Source: Bipolaris cookei (taxonomy: Eukaryota > Ascomycota > Dothideomycetes > Pleosporales > Pleosporaceae). Taken from it: 64,000 nt of DNA. Position 1 is the stretch's first letter; every line of letters starts with the position of its first letter. Below are positions 34,266 through 47,407 of this stretch, one piece after another. Position numbers and translations under genes: made by a program. The stretch lies in contig NRSV01000092.1 in NCBI GenBank assembly GCA_002286855.1, forward strand, positions 25,124 to 89,123. The letters run 5' to 3'. The notes beneath the pieces were generated by a model. It saw nothing but the letters and a program-made list of their open reading frames with translations. It was not told where the DNA came from and ran no database searches.

Positions 34266-37200
34266 GGGGCATTTCACGAGTCACACAAAAGTCCAGGAGC
34301 TACCCAAAGACAAGCAAAAAAAATTACCAGTAGGGCATCACATTCAATGTACCAGAGTATGAACTAACGAGACAGTGGATATGCCGCACTGGTTTGGACA
34401 AGATCATTTACACAAAATATACTGAACATTGATTCCTACAAAGAGCAAGGTATGTTTGTACACAGAACCTGGCGGACCGTAGCCCGTGTACTAACTAGTA
34501 GCAAGCAATGTACCAGTCGAGTGTCCTTCAGTGCCAACAGAGCCAGGCAAGTATCATGCGGCTGCAGCGACGACACAGAGTGTACAATATAGTGAGTTAG
34601 AGGGGCTCGGAGATCGTGAACCAGGGGCGCAAGTACGACTCAGGATCATTAATAGTCTCGCCAATGCTAGAATGAGAGTGCACATGGGTTAGGATTGGAA
34701 TGAATGCAAGGCTCAAACATCAAATTTAATATCTTTTAGCAGTCTTAATGAGTGAGTTTACGATCCATACAAGGGTTACCAAATTGTTGTGCCAAAGTAA
34801 ATGTCTGATACAATCGACAAATGTCTGCGCTATGCTTCAATTTTTATGTATCACGCAAAGGCAAAACACAACTCTTGCAATTTGCGACTTATGAGGTAGG
34901 TGAAGCAAGGCAGTTAACACACTGCTACAATATGACTTCGAATCAGTTGCAATTATATCCTCTTACTCCATCGACGGAACCACAACTGCTTGGCGGTCCT
35001 CAGTAACTCCACTTTCATCGCGTTTGCACCAAGCCCTAAATGGAGTTCAATATGAACCGCCAAAGTGCTCATCAGAACACATGGTAAAGTCAACAAACCG
35101 GCCAATCTATATTTGCCCCCATGACGTGAGTCCTAAGTGAGAGAAAAGGATCCACAAGGACGCGCCACTCAAATATGTGTAAATAAGACTTCAGCATATC
35201 CTTGGAACAAAAGCTTTTTTTCGTTTCTCACCTTGTCGCCGCATTATGGTAGCAAGACCTAAATCTCTTCTCAGCCGTAGCAGATGTGATATCAATGCTA
35301 ACGGAATGGGATTGCAATGACTCGGTGTCTTGGAGACGGTAATGAAATTAGGGATTACTTAAGATAAAATCTGTATCGTTTTCCAGAACTGGGGAATTTC
35401 AGTGGGGTGAGGCGTGACGAGGGGTATTGAAGAAGTTGTGGGAGGAATTTGGATCTGAGGTCAAGAAGCTCCGCTGACAGATGTAGTCAAGTTATAATGT
35501 GGTAAGAAAGTGTATTGCACTACTGAGAGCTTATTAGGGGTGTGGTTTGCTTATTGAAGACACAGGTGGTGTACGAAGAGACTGGGACCTGGAAAGTCGT
35601 TCACAGGATGCACAAGGCGTCAAGTGGGGCAGTCCAGAGTTTATCTCTTGATACAACCGGTTTTGGTCGTCTGATTGGGTAGTTAGCACTCTGTTGCAGC
35701 GTGATCCTTGCATTTGCGGGGTGTTGATCGGTGTAAAGAGGCTTGGGTGTGATCGTATTCGTAAAATTTCCGAGCCAGTTGGCTGGAAATATAATGGAGC
35801 TTGCGGAACGAGTGGTGCTTTATTCTGAAGACGAATAGGGAAGGAGATGGATTCAGTAGTGTTTAAGTCTTTTCTTAAATCCTTAGTGTGGTATTCAAAG
35901 GGCCGAAGAAGAAAGGGCTGTTTGATGTTGATGATGAGTGTACAAAATTGAATAGTTTGGCAATCATAGAAAACGAGAAAACGGACGCGTTGTTGCCGGG
36001 GATCCGAGTATTACAGAAGATTCTCGCTTACTATTATCGAACATGATATACACTACCCCATAATAGGTCCAACCGTTGTGTACAGAGATTCTCGGAAGCA
36101 AATTCCAGGGTAACGATGGCCTTCAGCAGTTAGTTCTTGTACGTGCGTTGACAAATTTAAACGCGCCGGAAACGAAGCTATGACTAGAGCATGTACTTGA
36201 TATTTTATTTTCGTTTGCAGCACTAAATCGAACAGGGTCGTCGATTGCGTTTGCGACTAAAGCTTATAGACAGTAAACGGTGGGGCAGTCTCCTCGCTCA
36301 CATCTTAGCCTTACAGCGTGCCGGAATCTTTATAGGCAATAAGGTAACTCTTATTCTCCACTCCACAAGTTGCGAACCCTATTTTCATAGTAGGTGATAT
36401 CCACTTTTACAGTAAATGCAGGGTTTGCATTTGCAACGCTACCCGAATCCGTGGAGTGGGAATACGAAGGGCAGTGCTTACATCGCCTCATTTTCGCCGT
36501 AGCACTCCAATGTTGAAATCATGTTATTGATAATCGTCATTGCATTCTGAAAGATCATCTCCGATGATCATCGTCCTAGTTCAGGCAGGACTAATTTCGG
36601 TTCCGGATCCGTCCCCATCCGGTCCCCCTAGAACCCAGTCCATAGCACACTGCCGCGACAACGGTCCGAGATTCAGCGAGTGAGCACGCAGCTAACGCAG
36701 ATATAAGCAGTGTAGGTGTTCTGAGACTGCTAGATATGATTTATTGGCTCAAGATACTAGGAAACTAGCGTTTGGTACACGTTTGACCAATTTACCAAGT
36801 CCAGCGGGCCAATGTTGCGTCAAACCATATACAAGAACATAAACACAAACTAGAACAAACTTTGCTTACGCCATAGCAGGATGATGCACTAAACGTGCTT
36901 TTATTAAAGTATGGCATGATTTTCTGAAGAAGTCGTCCGATTTCGCCTCCATTCAAGAACGTCGTAATAGATATACCGAGGTAGTTAAGGATTGTGACAT
37001 TCTTGCGCTCATGGAAAGCAAGTCGAGACAGGGCTTGAACCAATCAGGGATCTGGAGCCGAGTCAAGAGCTTCTGGTGTGGCTTATGGCTACCACCCGCT
37101 ACCCAAAATGGATACTGAGGCGAAGGCATACATATATTTCGCGGAGCCGCACGGTCGCTCCAATGATTGTGTAAGGTGATTGATTTCTCCTGGCTTGTCC

Positions 37201-37729
37201 CTATAACTTGGAGGGGTTTGTTACATTCCTGCGATTGGCAATGTCTTCGTATCAGCGGAGATGTAGCCGAAGATGTAAAGTTCCCACTTCACGGCTATGA
37301 TGATTGGGCCTGCGTTACGTCAAGTCACTTACACATATCGGCCCACTTCCAACACTCGGACTGCTTTAGCCAACAGAAATTTTATGGTGACATTTCAGTT
37401 CCTACGTGGTTCACCGTCGCTACAAAGAAAGCCATGCTGGAGTGGTGTTTGCTCCCATGGTGACTGTTTATGCACGTGCCACATGTGACTTCCTGTTTGA
37501 AACCCGCGCCTCGAGTGTCTCACTGACATTTCCCTCCGCCGTATTTCCTCTTTAATTTTCCATCTCCTTGTAATCCCTTTCTTCAAAAGCCCATCACGGG
37601 ACCCGTCCACTGCGGCGGTACAGCTTTTCGGGCGAGTCCGTGGCCATAGCAGCAACCACAAGCCTATACGAGCACCGGCACACTTTCCCACTAACTTCTT
37701 TGCCAACAGTTCTCCCAAAATCTCCCAAA
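34266..37729. other. Gene-poor region, 3.5 kb
   Basis: Several ORFs under 110 codons on both strands, none with motifs. A tRNA B-box-like string on the minus strand near 37031 lacks a matching T-stem and A-box. I see no gene, tRNA or transposase here. Confidence 0.45.
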
Positions 37730-39173
37730 ATGACGAATTTCAAGCAAGCTGCGCAATCTCGCATGTGGAAGAAGCCTCTAGCTGTCTCAAACACGACGAA
37801 CCCGCTCGCAGTGGCACTCAATTTATATCCGATACTAGAGGTAGGTTCCACTCTGTTACTAATTTTGGCGCTTAATAATTAATAAACGATAGACACTTGT
37901 TTCGTACCTTCCGCCATTTGACTTGGTCACAGTGACTCAATTGTGCCAAACGCTCCACAGCCACATCCAGATACATGATGCGAGGGTAAAGGCCAATCTA
38001 CTTTCCAAGACCTTGTGTGCTGGGCTGGGCTGCTATTTGCGCACATTATTTCACTGTGCGTGCACAGCAAAGGGTTTTCGCCTAACTATCGGCTGTGCCG
38101 GCGATGGATTTCGAACTGAATCGCGTCCGTGTGTGGAATGCGGAATCAACACATGCGACGAATGTCGTATACATGTCTTCTACAACCATCTCATCGAGGA
38201 CTCTGGGTACGACCAACGTCGTTGGTGGGCAGGTTTCTTCTTCCTGAATACTGCGTCGATTTCCGTCTTTCCATCAAAGCATGGTGATGTATCCGCCTGG
38301 TACCGTCCTATCGAAAAAATGGAGCCTCTCCACGATCGTGGCCGTTTCCACATTCCACTCCACATTCCTGCTATCGGTGATCCGGAGCCAATAGAGCGCT
38401 TTCTGGATATCAACCTGGGTGAGCAACAGATTATCAGCCCTCTTGGTCGCACTCAACCTCCATATAGCGGCAACGAGATCGTGTCGTTCCTCAACACGGT
38501 TATCACCTTGCGGAAAGAGCTTGTGTGTTTGGCATGCTTCAAGGAACGGCAGAAGAAAGGCTCATTCCGATGCTCTTGCACACTACGCAAGCGCTTCCTA
38601 GACCGTTGGCTGTGCGTGGGTTGCTATGTAAAAGAAGATCATGCGGATAAAGCCATTGCTAGCCATATCGTGGTCCAAGACGACGACGGAGGCGGCCACC
38701 GTCATCTATGTGCCTGTGGGGCGAGTTTTGGAGCGGGTCCACAGCCAAAAATTCTTTGTAACTGGTGCAAGGGAGAGGTTGCAGGGGAATGGGTTGACGC
38801 CGAAGACGAGATGGAGGACCGAGATGCCGAAGAGCCCGAGGAGGAAGAGCAACAAAACGAGGAGCATTCAGCTGCTGACTTTGTACATATGGAGCCGGGT
38901 GAGCTTGGTTACGCCAAAAATCGCGACGAGTCGTTATCAGTCTATGTAGATGGCACTTGCATTCGTGGAGAGCGTTTGGGGCGAGGCATTGTGCGCAAAT
39001 GGAGGTTAGAGGAAGGTCTGCCGGACGAATGCATTTGCTGTCTGTGCGAAGACGGCGATGCCAACCACAACCACAACCACGATGGAAACGACAGTGAAGG
39101 GAATAATGACGGGGACGAATGGGAGACGGATAGAAACAGCACCACGGCCATTGATGACGGTGAGAATAACTGA
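37730..39173 (+). CDS. F-box-like, cysteine-rich protein of unknown function
   Basis: Exon 1 (37730-37840) and exon 2 (37893-39173), joined over a 52-nt intron, encode 463 residues. The join creates LYPILETLVSYLPPFDLVTV, which has the leucine/proline spacing of an F-box helix at about residues 31-52; this would suit an SCF ubiquitin-ligase adaptor. The middle contains clustered Cys/His pairs: CVECGINTCDEC, CLACF...CSC...CVGC and CACGASF...CNWC, suggestive of zinc binding. The tail has an acidic Glu run (about 300-320) and an Asn/His/Asp low-complexity end. Start is the ATG at 37730; the frame is open further upstream but without family character. Function inferred only from composition. Confidence 0.68.
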
Positions 39174-40175
39174 GGATATGCTGATGTGGAAAAGGCGCCT
39201 CCGAAGTGCTAGTATTGAGGTTATAAGAGTAGTTCACAAGCCTGTGCTTTACTGATTAGGGGGTAAAAGCAGAAAGCTATGTATGAATGTCGATGTACTC
39301 GAAGCTCGCTAACATGGCCAGCGAACACATAGCTACCCAAACATCTCAGGGCAAGAAACGTCTCAAGTGAATAGAAAGATAGGGAGCCGGTGATGGCTAG
39401 TAGCGCCTCCCCGCAGTGTGCACGACCTCCTACCCGATGTGGGGCCCTTACTATAGGATGCGAGTCAGGAAGCTTGGCATTGACAGCGACGCCTCACCGG
39501 AGGCTCACCACCAATATACTGGAATACTATGCGTGTTCCTGTCCAGTCGATTCTTGGGTCATTTTATCGCTTGTCTCCCACACCGACTCCCTATCGTCGA
39601 TCTGAATCCGGGAAATGTGAATGTAGATCCATAGAGAGATGCAGTGAGGTCGCAGTGCGTACACAGACGTCGGAGCGAGCACTGGTTCCGAAAGCTACAA
39701 ATGCGTCACACGCGCCCGTCTCTTACCAGCGCTGTGGATATCTCGGTGACTTCATATTGCCCTTAAACTATGCGTTTGACTTACGTAGGAGATAGACGGT
39801 CTCGACACTGAGTCGCCGTGTCTCGTGGTTGCGTCGATGCCGCCAAGGCCTCTCGCCCGGCCTCTCGGCTCGTCGGCCAAATGCTCAAGGTGCAAACGCA
39901 TGATAGTGGATAAGATTCTGCGCAAAGAGCGTGCAGAAAGCCGTAGGGCAAGCCAGCATCGCTAAGTTCATAACCTGCGCAGTTTCACCATACTTTTTGT
40001 AGCCATTGCATCACTCCTGGGACCCTACAGAGCGCATGTATATGCTCTAGCCCGACGCTACTGCTACAAGACCAACCACTATTACGTCTCTTACACATGC
40101 TCGTGCAAGCAGAATATCCTTTTTAATAACTCTGGTATCTTCTGAGCCCTTCAGCACATCCTCAACATCTGAACG
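39174..40175. other. Intergenic, upstream of sulfate permease
   Basis: About 1 kb holding the promoter of the SulP gene and the 3' UTR of the F-box-like gene. Short ORFs only; no gene supported. Confidence 0.45.
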
Positions 40176-42660
40176 ATGAAACTGTTACCAACCTTAAACG
40201 AGGACCGTAGCGCACAGACAGAAACGTTCAGGAACATCGCTTCTGAAACTATTGGGGAAACATACATCGAGGAAGATCCGTCTGTAGCGGAATGGTTTCG
40301 CGAGTTTGTTCCGACCTCACACGGCGTGGTCGAGTATTTTCGTCAAGTGTTTCCGAGTGCGCGCTGGATCAGAAGGTACAACCTACATTGGCTAGCCGGT
40401 GATGCCATTGCTGGAATTACTGTGGGTCTTGTTGTAGTGCCCCAGGGAGTAGCATATGCATTGCTTGCTCGCTTATCGCCTGCGTTTGGTCTCTACACTA
40501 CTTTTACAGGTGCATGTCTATACTGGATATTCGGTACTTCAAGAGATATTGTCATAGGTGTAAGTCAAATTCTCCATCTCAGCATTTCGGTATCTGACCC
40601 AAGTGTAGACTACTGCCGTTGGCTCACTCTTGATTGGCAGTGCTGTCAACAAGATCGAGACCTCACATCCGGGAAAGTACGAGCCTGAGGAAGTGGCTCA
40701 TGCCATAAGCTTTCTAACTGGTGCCATCTTGCTCGCCTTTGGTTTTCTCCGCCTTGGCTTCATCATTGAATTCATACCCTACATACCCATCTCGGCCTTC
40801 ATTACATCAGCCAGCATCACCATCATCTCAACCCAGCTGCCGACATTGATGGGCGTGAAAGGCATAAACACACGTGAGTCTCCATACAAGGTGTACGTCA
40901 ATTTCTTAAAGGGTCTGCCTCGCGCACAACTCGATGCAGCTATCGGCATCACATCTATCATCCTCTTATACCTCATCAAGAACACTTGCGCTAAAATGGA
41001 GGTACGACAACCACGGAGAAAGAAGATGTGGTCCCTTGTATCCTCCTTGCGTCTTGCCTTTACTGTTCTGCTCTACACCCTTGTCAGCTGGCTAGTCAAC
41101 CGAAAGATACCTACAGGCAAAGAGAGATTTCGGGTTGTCGGCCGCATCGAGAAAGGCTTCAGTCACGCTGGCGTACCGCCGATGGATGGCGAACTTTTCG
41201 GGTTTGTTGCCTCCGAGCTGCCTGCTATGATCATCATTCTCATTGTCGAACACATCGCCATTGCGAAGAGCTTTGGACGTCAGCACAACTACACCGTCAT
41301 ACCCTCTCAAGAGATGATTGCACAAGGCGCTGCCAACCTGCTCAGTCCATTTGTCGGTGGATATGTATGTACCGGATCTTTTGGTGCATCTGCTGTGTTA
41401 TCCAAAGCAGCAGTGCGAACCCCGCTCTCTGGGGTCTTCAGCGCGTTAGTATTGATACTAGCCCTGTACGCGCTCACTGCAGTCTTCCACTACATCCCTA
41501 ATGCAGCGCTTGCCGGTATCATTATCCACTCTACCGTTGATTTGATCAAGGGCCCAAAAGACTTGCACAAGTATTATCAACTATCCCCATTCGAACTCTT
41601 CATCTGGGTATGTGGTGTCGTCATCGCCTTCTTCACCAATCTCGAGACAGCTATCTACGTAACCGTCGGTCTTTCCTTCGTCATGCTTCTATTGCGCATA
41701 GCCAAGAGCCCAGGCAAATTCCGTGGCTCGGTTGGAGTGACACGCATTGTGCGCGAAGATCTGCCTTTTGACCAAGCATCTTCTACGGAAACACTTGACG
41801 TCCCGGTGTTTGGTCATGTTGAACATGTTGAAGGAATGCGCCAAGTATATATTCCCTACGACGTCAAAGACAACCACAACCCGAATATCACCATCGAACC
41901 CGTATACCCGGGCGTTTTCATCTACCGCTTCAGCGAGAATTTCAACTACATCAATCAGGCCTACCACGTCGACTATCTGACCTCTTATATCAAGTCACAT
42001 ACCCGCCGAACGCAAACAGACGACAGCATCAGTGACCATGACCACCTTTGGTGCGACGCCCCGCCTACTGAGAGGCTCATTCAAGATTCTGCATCACTGC
42101 CAGTTCTACGAGCAGTGGTACTCGACTTTTCTAACGTCAACATTCTCGATATCACCAGCATCGACGGATTGAAAGGCCTGCGCGATACTCTGGACCGTTA
42201 TACAGCACCCGGGTTAGTAGAGTGGCATTTCGCCGGCGTACACAATCGATGGACTCGCAAAGCGCTTTCCTTTGCAGGATTCGGCTTTCCTGCAACCACA
42301 AACGTTGACAGCATGAGTAACTGGTGTCCTGCGTACACGGTCACTACAAGTCTGGCTGGCGCGACAGACGAAGAGCGCAAAGAGATGGAAATTGTGCAGA
42401 GAAACGCTATTGTCCGAGACGAAGAGTCGTGTAAAAAAACCACTGAGTCGAGTGAGACACAAGTTCATATGAGTAGTTCACGCAAGAAGAGGCGCTTTGA
42501 GCCCATGTATGGCGTTGATAGACCCTTTTTCCATCTTGACCTTCAAGATGCCGTTGACGCAGCAGTGAGGGATGCGAAGAAGGCTGATATGCGGGAGGCA
42601 CGGACAATTTGCTCGCTTAGTGCTCGTTCTGAGACTCCTGAACAAGGTGAAGTAGTATGA
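40176..42660 (+). CDS. SulP-family sulfate permease with STAS domain
   Basis: Imports sulfate (proton-coupled) across the plasma membrane for cysteine and methionine synthesis; fungal relatives include cys-14 and SUL1/2. Exons 40176-40559 and 40609-42660 with a 49-nt intron give 811 residues. The SulP signature GLVVVPQGVAYALLARLSPA starts the membrane domain near residue 87. Splicing restores the run IVIGTTAVGSLLIGSAV. About ten further helices follow to about residue 535. The C-terminal STAS domain is marked by VLRAVVLDFSNVNILDITS. A charged tail (SSSRKKRRFEP) ends the protein. The first ATG is used. Related members also move molybdate or other anions, so the substrate is an inference. Confidence 0.92.
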
Positions 42661-43676
42661 ATAACTTGTTTTTTTTTCACCCACCTCCTCCGACTCGTTG
42701 GGTTAGAAATTAGCGGTGGCGTCTAGCATCAGTAGGCGTCTTTGTCTTTTTGCAATGTTAGATTTCTCGAGTGGATGAGAATTCGCAGAATATGGAACAT
42801 ATGCTATTATGCGTTTAGACTCGGCTTTTACTAATGAACAATGATGAAAGTAATTTGATTTTGACTGTTTGCATTGATTTGGGTCTGAGGGGGTGTGCGA
42901 CATATGATATAGCTTGCTGCCTCAGACTCGATATTGGAGTGAGCGGCTGACTAATCACGTGTCGGGAGCAGTGAATTATGAATTTGATACATCTTCGGGA
43001 CAACGACGACTAACAACAAGGACTTTCTGCACAGCCTTTCAACAGCCATACAAAAAACCTATAGTAGGTTTTAGTGGCACATAGTTCACAGACAATGATT
43101 TTCATAAAATAGCACATACGATCCAGTCTGTAAGGATAGTCCCATCCTCCTAAGCTCACGTGCGTGCGTTCTACAAGTATTTTGACTGTAAGTCAAACTG
43201 TATCTTACCGTTATCCCTAGCGACATTCATCTCGAAGTGATGTGAAATAGATTGGTCTTTGCTGGAATAAGAGACTGCAAACGCGCAGCCATGTTTACGC
43301 CACGCCATACGCGTTATACTTTGTCGAAAGCAGATGCTGCTCAAAGTACAGCACAAATATGTACAGCTTGAAGAATTTCTGGTACAATTGCTGGTATAGA
43401 CACTTGGCTACTTGAAGAAATAAGGCTTGCAAGTCATGGCCCTCGGCTGCAGTTGTAAAGTATTCGTCTCGCATTCACCACTGCAGGGCCTTAGCGTCTT
43501 TCATTTTCACTGCGTGGTAAGCAAGCCCGTTTGCAGTCTGTTACCCTCGCTAAAATCACACGAACACTATATATCGAGGTGTTTACACTCCCATTTGTAC
43601 CTTCTTCTCTCTAACATCGTCCATCCATCAACCTCTCACCGCTCGACCGCATTGAGCCTCAATCCACGGAGGAGCG
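42661..43676. other. Intergenic, 1 kb
   Basis: AT-rich near 42661-43000 and without a supported gene. Contains the SulP 3' UTR and the promoter of the next plus-strand gene. Confidence 0.45.
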
Positions 43677-46348
43677 ATGGATGACGACTTGCTGACGGCG
43701 ATCAGAGCAGGCACTCTAAGTGATAATGAAGCTAAAAGACAACTACTTAAACGCAGATACGCCATCGCAATCGACAAAGACCTCCCGCCTGACCTCCGAG
43801 CCCGAGCCCTTCAGATATGTGACAATGCCTTCAAGTCCGGCATCTTCGAAGCAACTAGCAAGACGCCGCCCTTTGTCACATTCCTTTACGATGCATTGGA
43901 AACAATTGCATTCGTGTACAAGAAAAAGAATGCTCGGCTAACGTCATCACCTAACCCAAGGACAAGCACTCCAGTCGAAGTGAGGCGACTTCGAAAGCGC
44001 TGCGCGCATGGCAACCCTGAGACAACCGGGAGAGATTCGAAGCGTCGTCTTTACGGACCCCCCGAGAATGTTCCCAAGACGAAGGAGCCAGCAGACACTT
44101 CACTCCCCATGATTGTTAGACTGCGTGTTCCAGGTACAAGTGATAGCAACAAGTTGTTAGGCGCACCTGTTCCCATTCCCAGAAGATCTTCTTGAACTAG
44201 TAAAGGCTAACAAACTCAAGACTCGCGGCATATCCAATAAAACACTTGGCAGCAGCAATACACTGGCCAGAAACATTGATCCTTTCTCCAGTATCAACGG
44301 CTTCTTCCTCACGTCTCGGACGACAAGTTTAGACCTACCTTATACAGGCACTCCATCTAGCATGGGCCAGAGGCTCGCAGAACAAGCCCCCAACGCGAAG
44401 AGAGTCCATTTCTCAGAAGGGCACACTGCCGGCAGTGCCACACCAGTCGACGGCTTCTCGTTCAGAAGAGTCAATTCCCTGAACGAGTCCAATGCACAGG
44501 GAGAGTCTGGTACGCAAGCCAGTGTCACCCGGTCCAGTGCAATTCAAGAGTCGAACAACCAAGCCAGTATCCTCAAGCATACCACCAAGAAACAAGACAA
44601 GCAAAAGACAAAAGAACCAGTCGTGGAAAGTGGCCGGAGATTACATACCTCACACACTCTCCGCCGACCTGTGAGAGAAGGAAGCTTCGTTGACCCGCTT
44701 ATGAGATCAGGGCGCCCATCTCCACCACAACCTGAGGAGATGCTTACAGGAGAGCCTTCACGCCGCAATTGCCCCCCTGTCGGCTTCAACCTTCCCATAT
44801 TTCCAACACAAGCTAAAGCACCAGGCATACCCACGTCACCAACACAAGCAAGAGCCTCTAGTCTACCCAAGAAACCCGTAGAACAGGGTAGACCAGACAA
44901 GAAAGTAACAGTTGCAGCACCACCTCCACGCCTTGAGTCCCAGTTTCTCAGTTCTAATATTCCCGCTTCAACAGAAGCAAGGCTTCAGATTCCCAAGGAT
45001 CTGTTTATCTCTCCCAACCTTCCTGAGTCACTACGACAGTTAGAAGGACTACTTTCAGGCCGCGGGGACCTCTTCGTCTCTCCCAACCTTCCCGCATCAC
45101 TGCCACAGATAGCTCCACCCCCAGGAGCTGTATTTCCCAACCGCAGACTTCCTCCACTGCCAAACCAAACAGGAACACCAGGTGTAGCTAAACCTGTGGA
45201 AGGAGAAGCCAGAGGAGACTTTTCACTAGCGCCTTTCCGCCCCGAAGCCGCGTTATCGTCTCACAATCTTCCCCTGCCGTCAGCGGATATCGAAGGCCTA
45301 CTTCCATGCCGCCATGTATTCAACTTCAGGCCCATATTTCCCAAGCCGCCAACGGAAGAAGGATCGCCAGTTATAGCCAGCCAATCAGCTGGACTTGTAG
45401 CAGGAAGAGGAGCACTAGGTACAGCCAGCGAACGCGTCAACCCTGCGCAAAGACAAGAAAGTACCAAAAAAAGCACCTGCGCCATCGCCTCTCCGCCACG
45501 AAACTGCCTTTGCACCACCAGCACAACCAATAGAGCCGTGTATAAACGGCACTATCCCAGTCTCCAGCCTCGGCCTTCCTACGCTATCAGTACGATCAGG
45601 AGCACCACACATATTCACTAAACCCGCGCAATGCATCTCGCATATGAAAGATGGCAGATCGATGTCAGACGAATCAAGGGAGTCAGAAGGAGATAGAGTC
45701 GACCGTCTCTTTGCCATCAACCAACCCCCTCCTTGTCCTTGTCCTTGTCTTTGTCCTTGTCCTTCTCTTCTTCCGGCCATCTCTCCGCTTCCGGCTCCTC
45801 CCATCTACATCTCTTCCGCATTATCATCATCATCATCATCATCATATTCTTCTTCTTCTTCTTCTTCTTCTTCTTCTTCTTCTTCTTCTTCTTCGTCTTC
45901 CTCGTCTCCGTCTTCATCACCTTGTCCCGCAAAAGTCTCTCTTGCTACTTCTGCTCCCCCCACGCCCCAGGCCACCTAAGCCCTCACCTTCACAATAATC
46001 CTCTCCTTCCCCTCCTTCCCATCCACCCTCACCTCGCGCGCTCTTACCCACTTCCACAACGGCGCCATCATCGCAGTCGAAAACATCCTAGACGACTACC
46101 GTATCACGCCTGATTTAACCTTACTTGACCTTATCGAGGAGCTAGAGGATACACGCCCGAATATCTTTGATTGGGAGCATGTTACTGTTATGAGTGGCGG
46201 AAATTGGGTGCTTGTGGTTTTGAAGGGGGTGTGGAGAGTGTGGGGGACGAGGGTTGGAGTTGAGGAGGCGGTTCAGGGGTTAATAGAGTGGGCTGATAGT
46301 GAGTTTACTAGGTTGAGTGGGGTTGTGGAGGGGAAGGGAGGGGATTGA
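43677..46348 (+). CDS. Long disordered hypothetical protein, 3' exon boundary unresolved
   Basis: Not recognised. Exon 1 (43677-44133) and exon 2 (from 44183, after a 49-nt intron) join as LRVPEDLLELVKANKLK, bridging two frames that otherwise stop. A second intron (45397-45457, 61 nt) shifts to a frame that stays open through 45979 and reads SAGLKVPKKAPAPSPLRHE. Residues about 1-95 look folded; the rest is Pro/Ser-rich with repeated SPNLPxSL blocks. Then come Cys-Pro and poly-Ser tracts coded by microsatellites. After a TAA at 45977 the same frame continues to 46348 with clear coding character (ENILDDYRITPDLTLLDLIE and later FDWEHVTVMSGGNWVLVVLK). So either a third intron removes the TAA (acceptor CCTAAG at 45975-45980 is possible but no good donor is seen) or the gene is broken. 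cDNA is needed for the 3' third. Confidence 0.6.
45731..45900 (+). repeat. Coding-region microsatellites (CCTTGT)n, (ATC)n, (TTC)n
   Basis: A (CCTTGT)n tract lies at 45731-45766, then (ATC)n from about 45822 and (TTC)n to about 45900. All have units of 3 or 6, so they keep the reading frame and would encode Cys-Pro and poly-Ser. Confidence 0.9.
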
Positions 46349-47407
46349 TTGTTTTTCGTTTTCTTCGTTTTCTTGAGTTTCGAGGGGCAGGGTATGCAGG
46401 TTGCTGCAAGATTGATGAAGGGGAGAGGGATTTGCAAAAGGAGATTCATGTTCTTGTTTTTTTGTTTCTCTTGATTTTTGCTGCTGGGTTAGGGTAACGA
46501 TAATTGTTACGTTATCCGGTAATTGTCGTGCCATTGAGCATGATCATTTGCTTATGGGCAACAGACATACATACAAGTAGCAGTGGTTTGCACGGTATTG
46601 GTGGACGAGAGCGATTAATTCAGGCCAGCTGAGTTAAGTGTACATGTAGAATATCAAAATCTCCACTCCCACATTCCGTCATCTCATCATGTATACATGC
46701 ACCACATTTTCACCAAGACCCCAGCCGATTTTGAAACAACGCTGCATGTAGTGTGTGTCGTGATATCTGAAATTTTACCAAGACTTGTCAAAATTCACAT
46801 GGTCTAGGAACAGTGGCCAAGACCTTCAGGGCTGACCATATCCTTGAGCCATCATGCCCGTGACCGACCTTGGGTGTCACCGCTAGTACTCTCTTCACCT
46901 TGTTTAGAGTCTGGGTCTGTACATGACTCCCCCTCCTGACTCGTGATGGACACAAGCTTTTAGCGTCTCCAGACTTACCGAGGTTTTGGCGATGCTTCAA
47001 GCCCGATAAACAACGGCTCACGACTCGCGAAGCAGCCTTATCTAAGCAAAGTTTCTTCCGGTCACTAGCGGCACGTGTCGGACCTCGGAAAGATGTCACA
47101 GGAAAAAATTGAGTTCCCGAATCAATGAATATCTTTCCTAGAAGGTAACGGAGCTGCCCATTCTCAACAGCTTCAATACAAGCTGGCTAGTGGGATCTAC
47201 AAGACCGACTTGTTAGGGCTGATGTGCCAAGACGGATGTGGACTCCTTCCACTCAGGCCAAAGTTGTGCAGAGTCCACAAGTCTACTCCTGGTAGACGCT
47301 GGTATCGCACTTTTATTCGTGTCTGTAGCCCAGTGGGTTAGGTCTACATGCTCTTCGTGACGCGTGAAATGTGTAGGTCGAGTTCATCAACGGTAATTTG
47401 TGTTGAT
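46349..47407. other. Convergent intergenic region, 1.1 kb
   Basis: No gene supported. A tRNA-like string lies at about 47324-47390: TAGCCCAGTGGGTTAGG matches an A-box and AGGTCGAGTTC resembles a B-box with one base missing, at tRNA spacing. The acceptor and T stems do not pair, so at most a decayed tRNA or tRNA-derived SINE. Confidence 0.4.

Noticed and set aside
37020..37110. tRNA B-box-like string on minus strand (GGTTCAAGCCC)
   Set aside because: Flanking bases do not form a T-stem and no A-box or anticodon arm fits.
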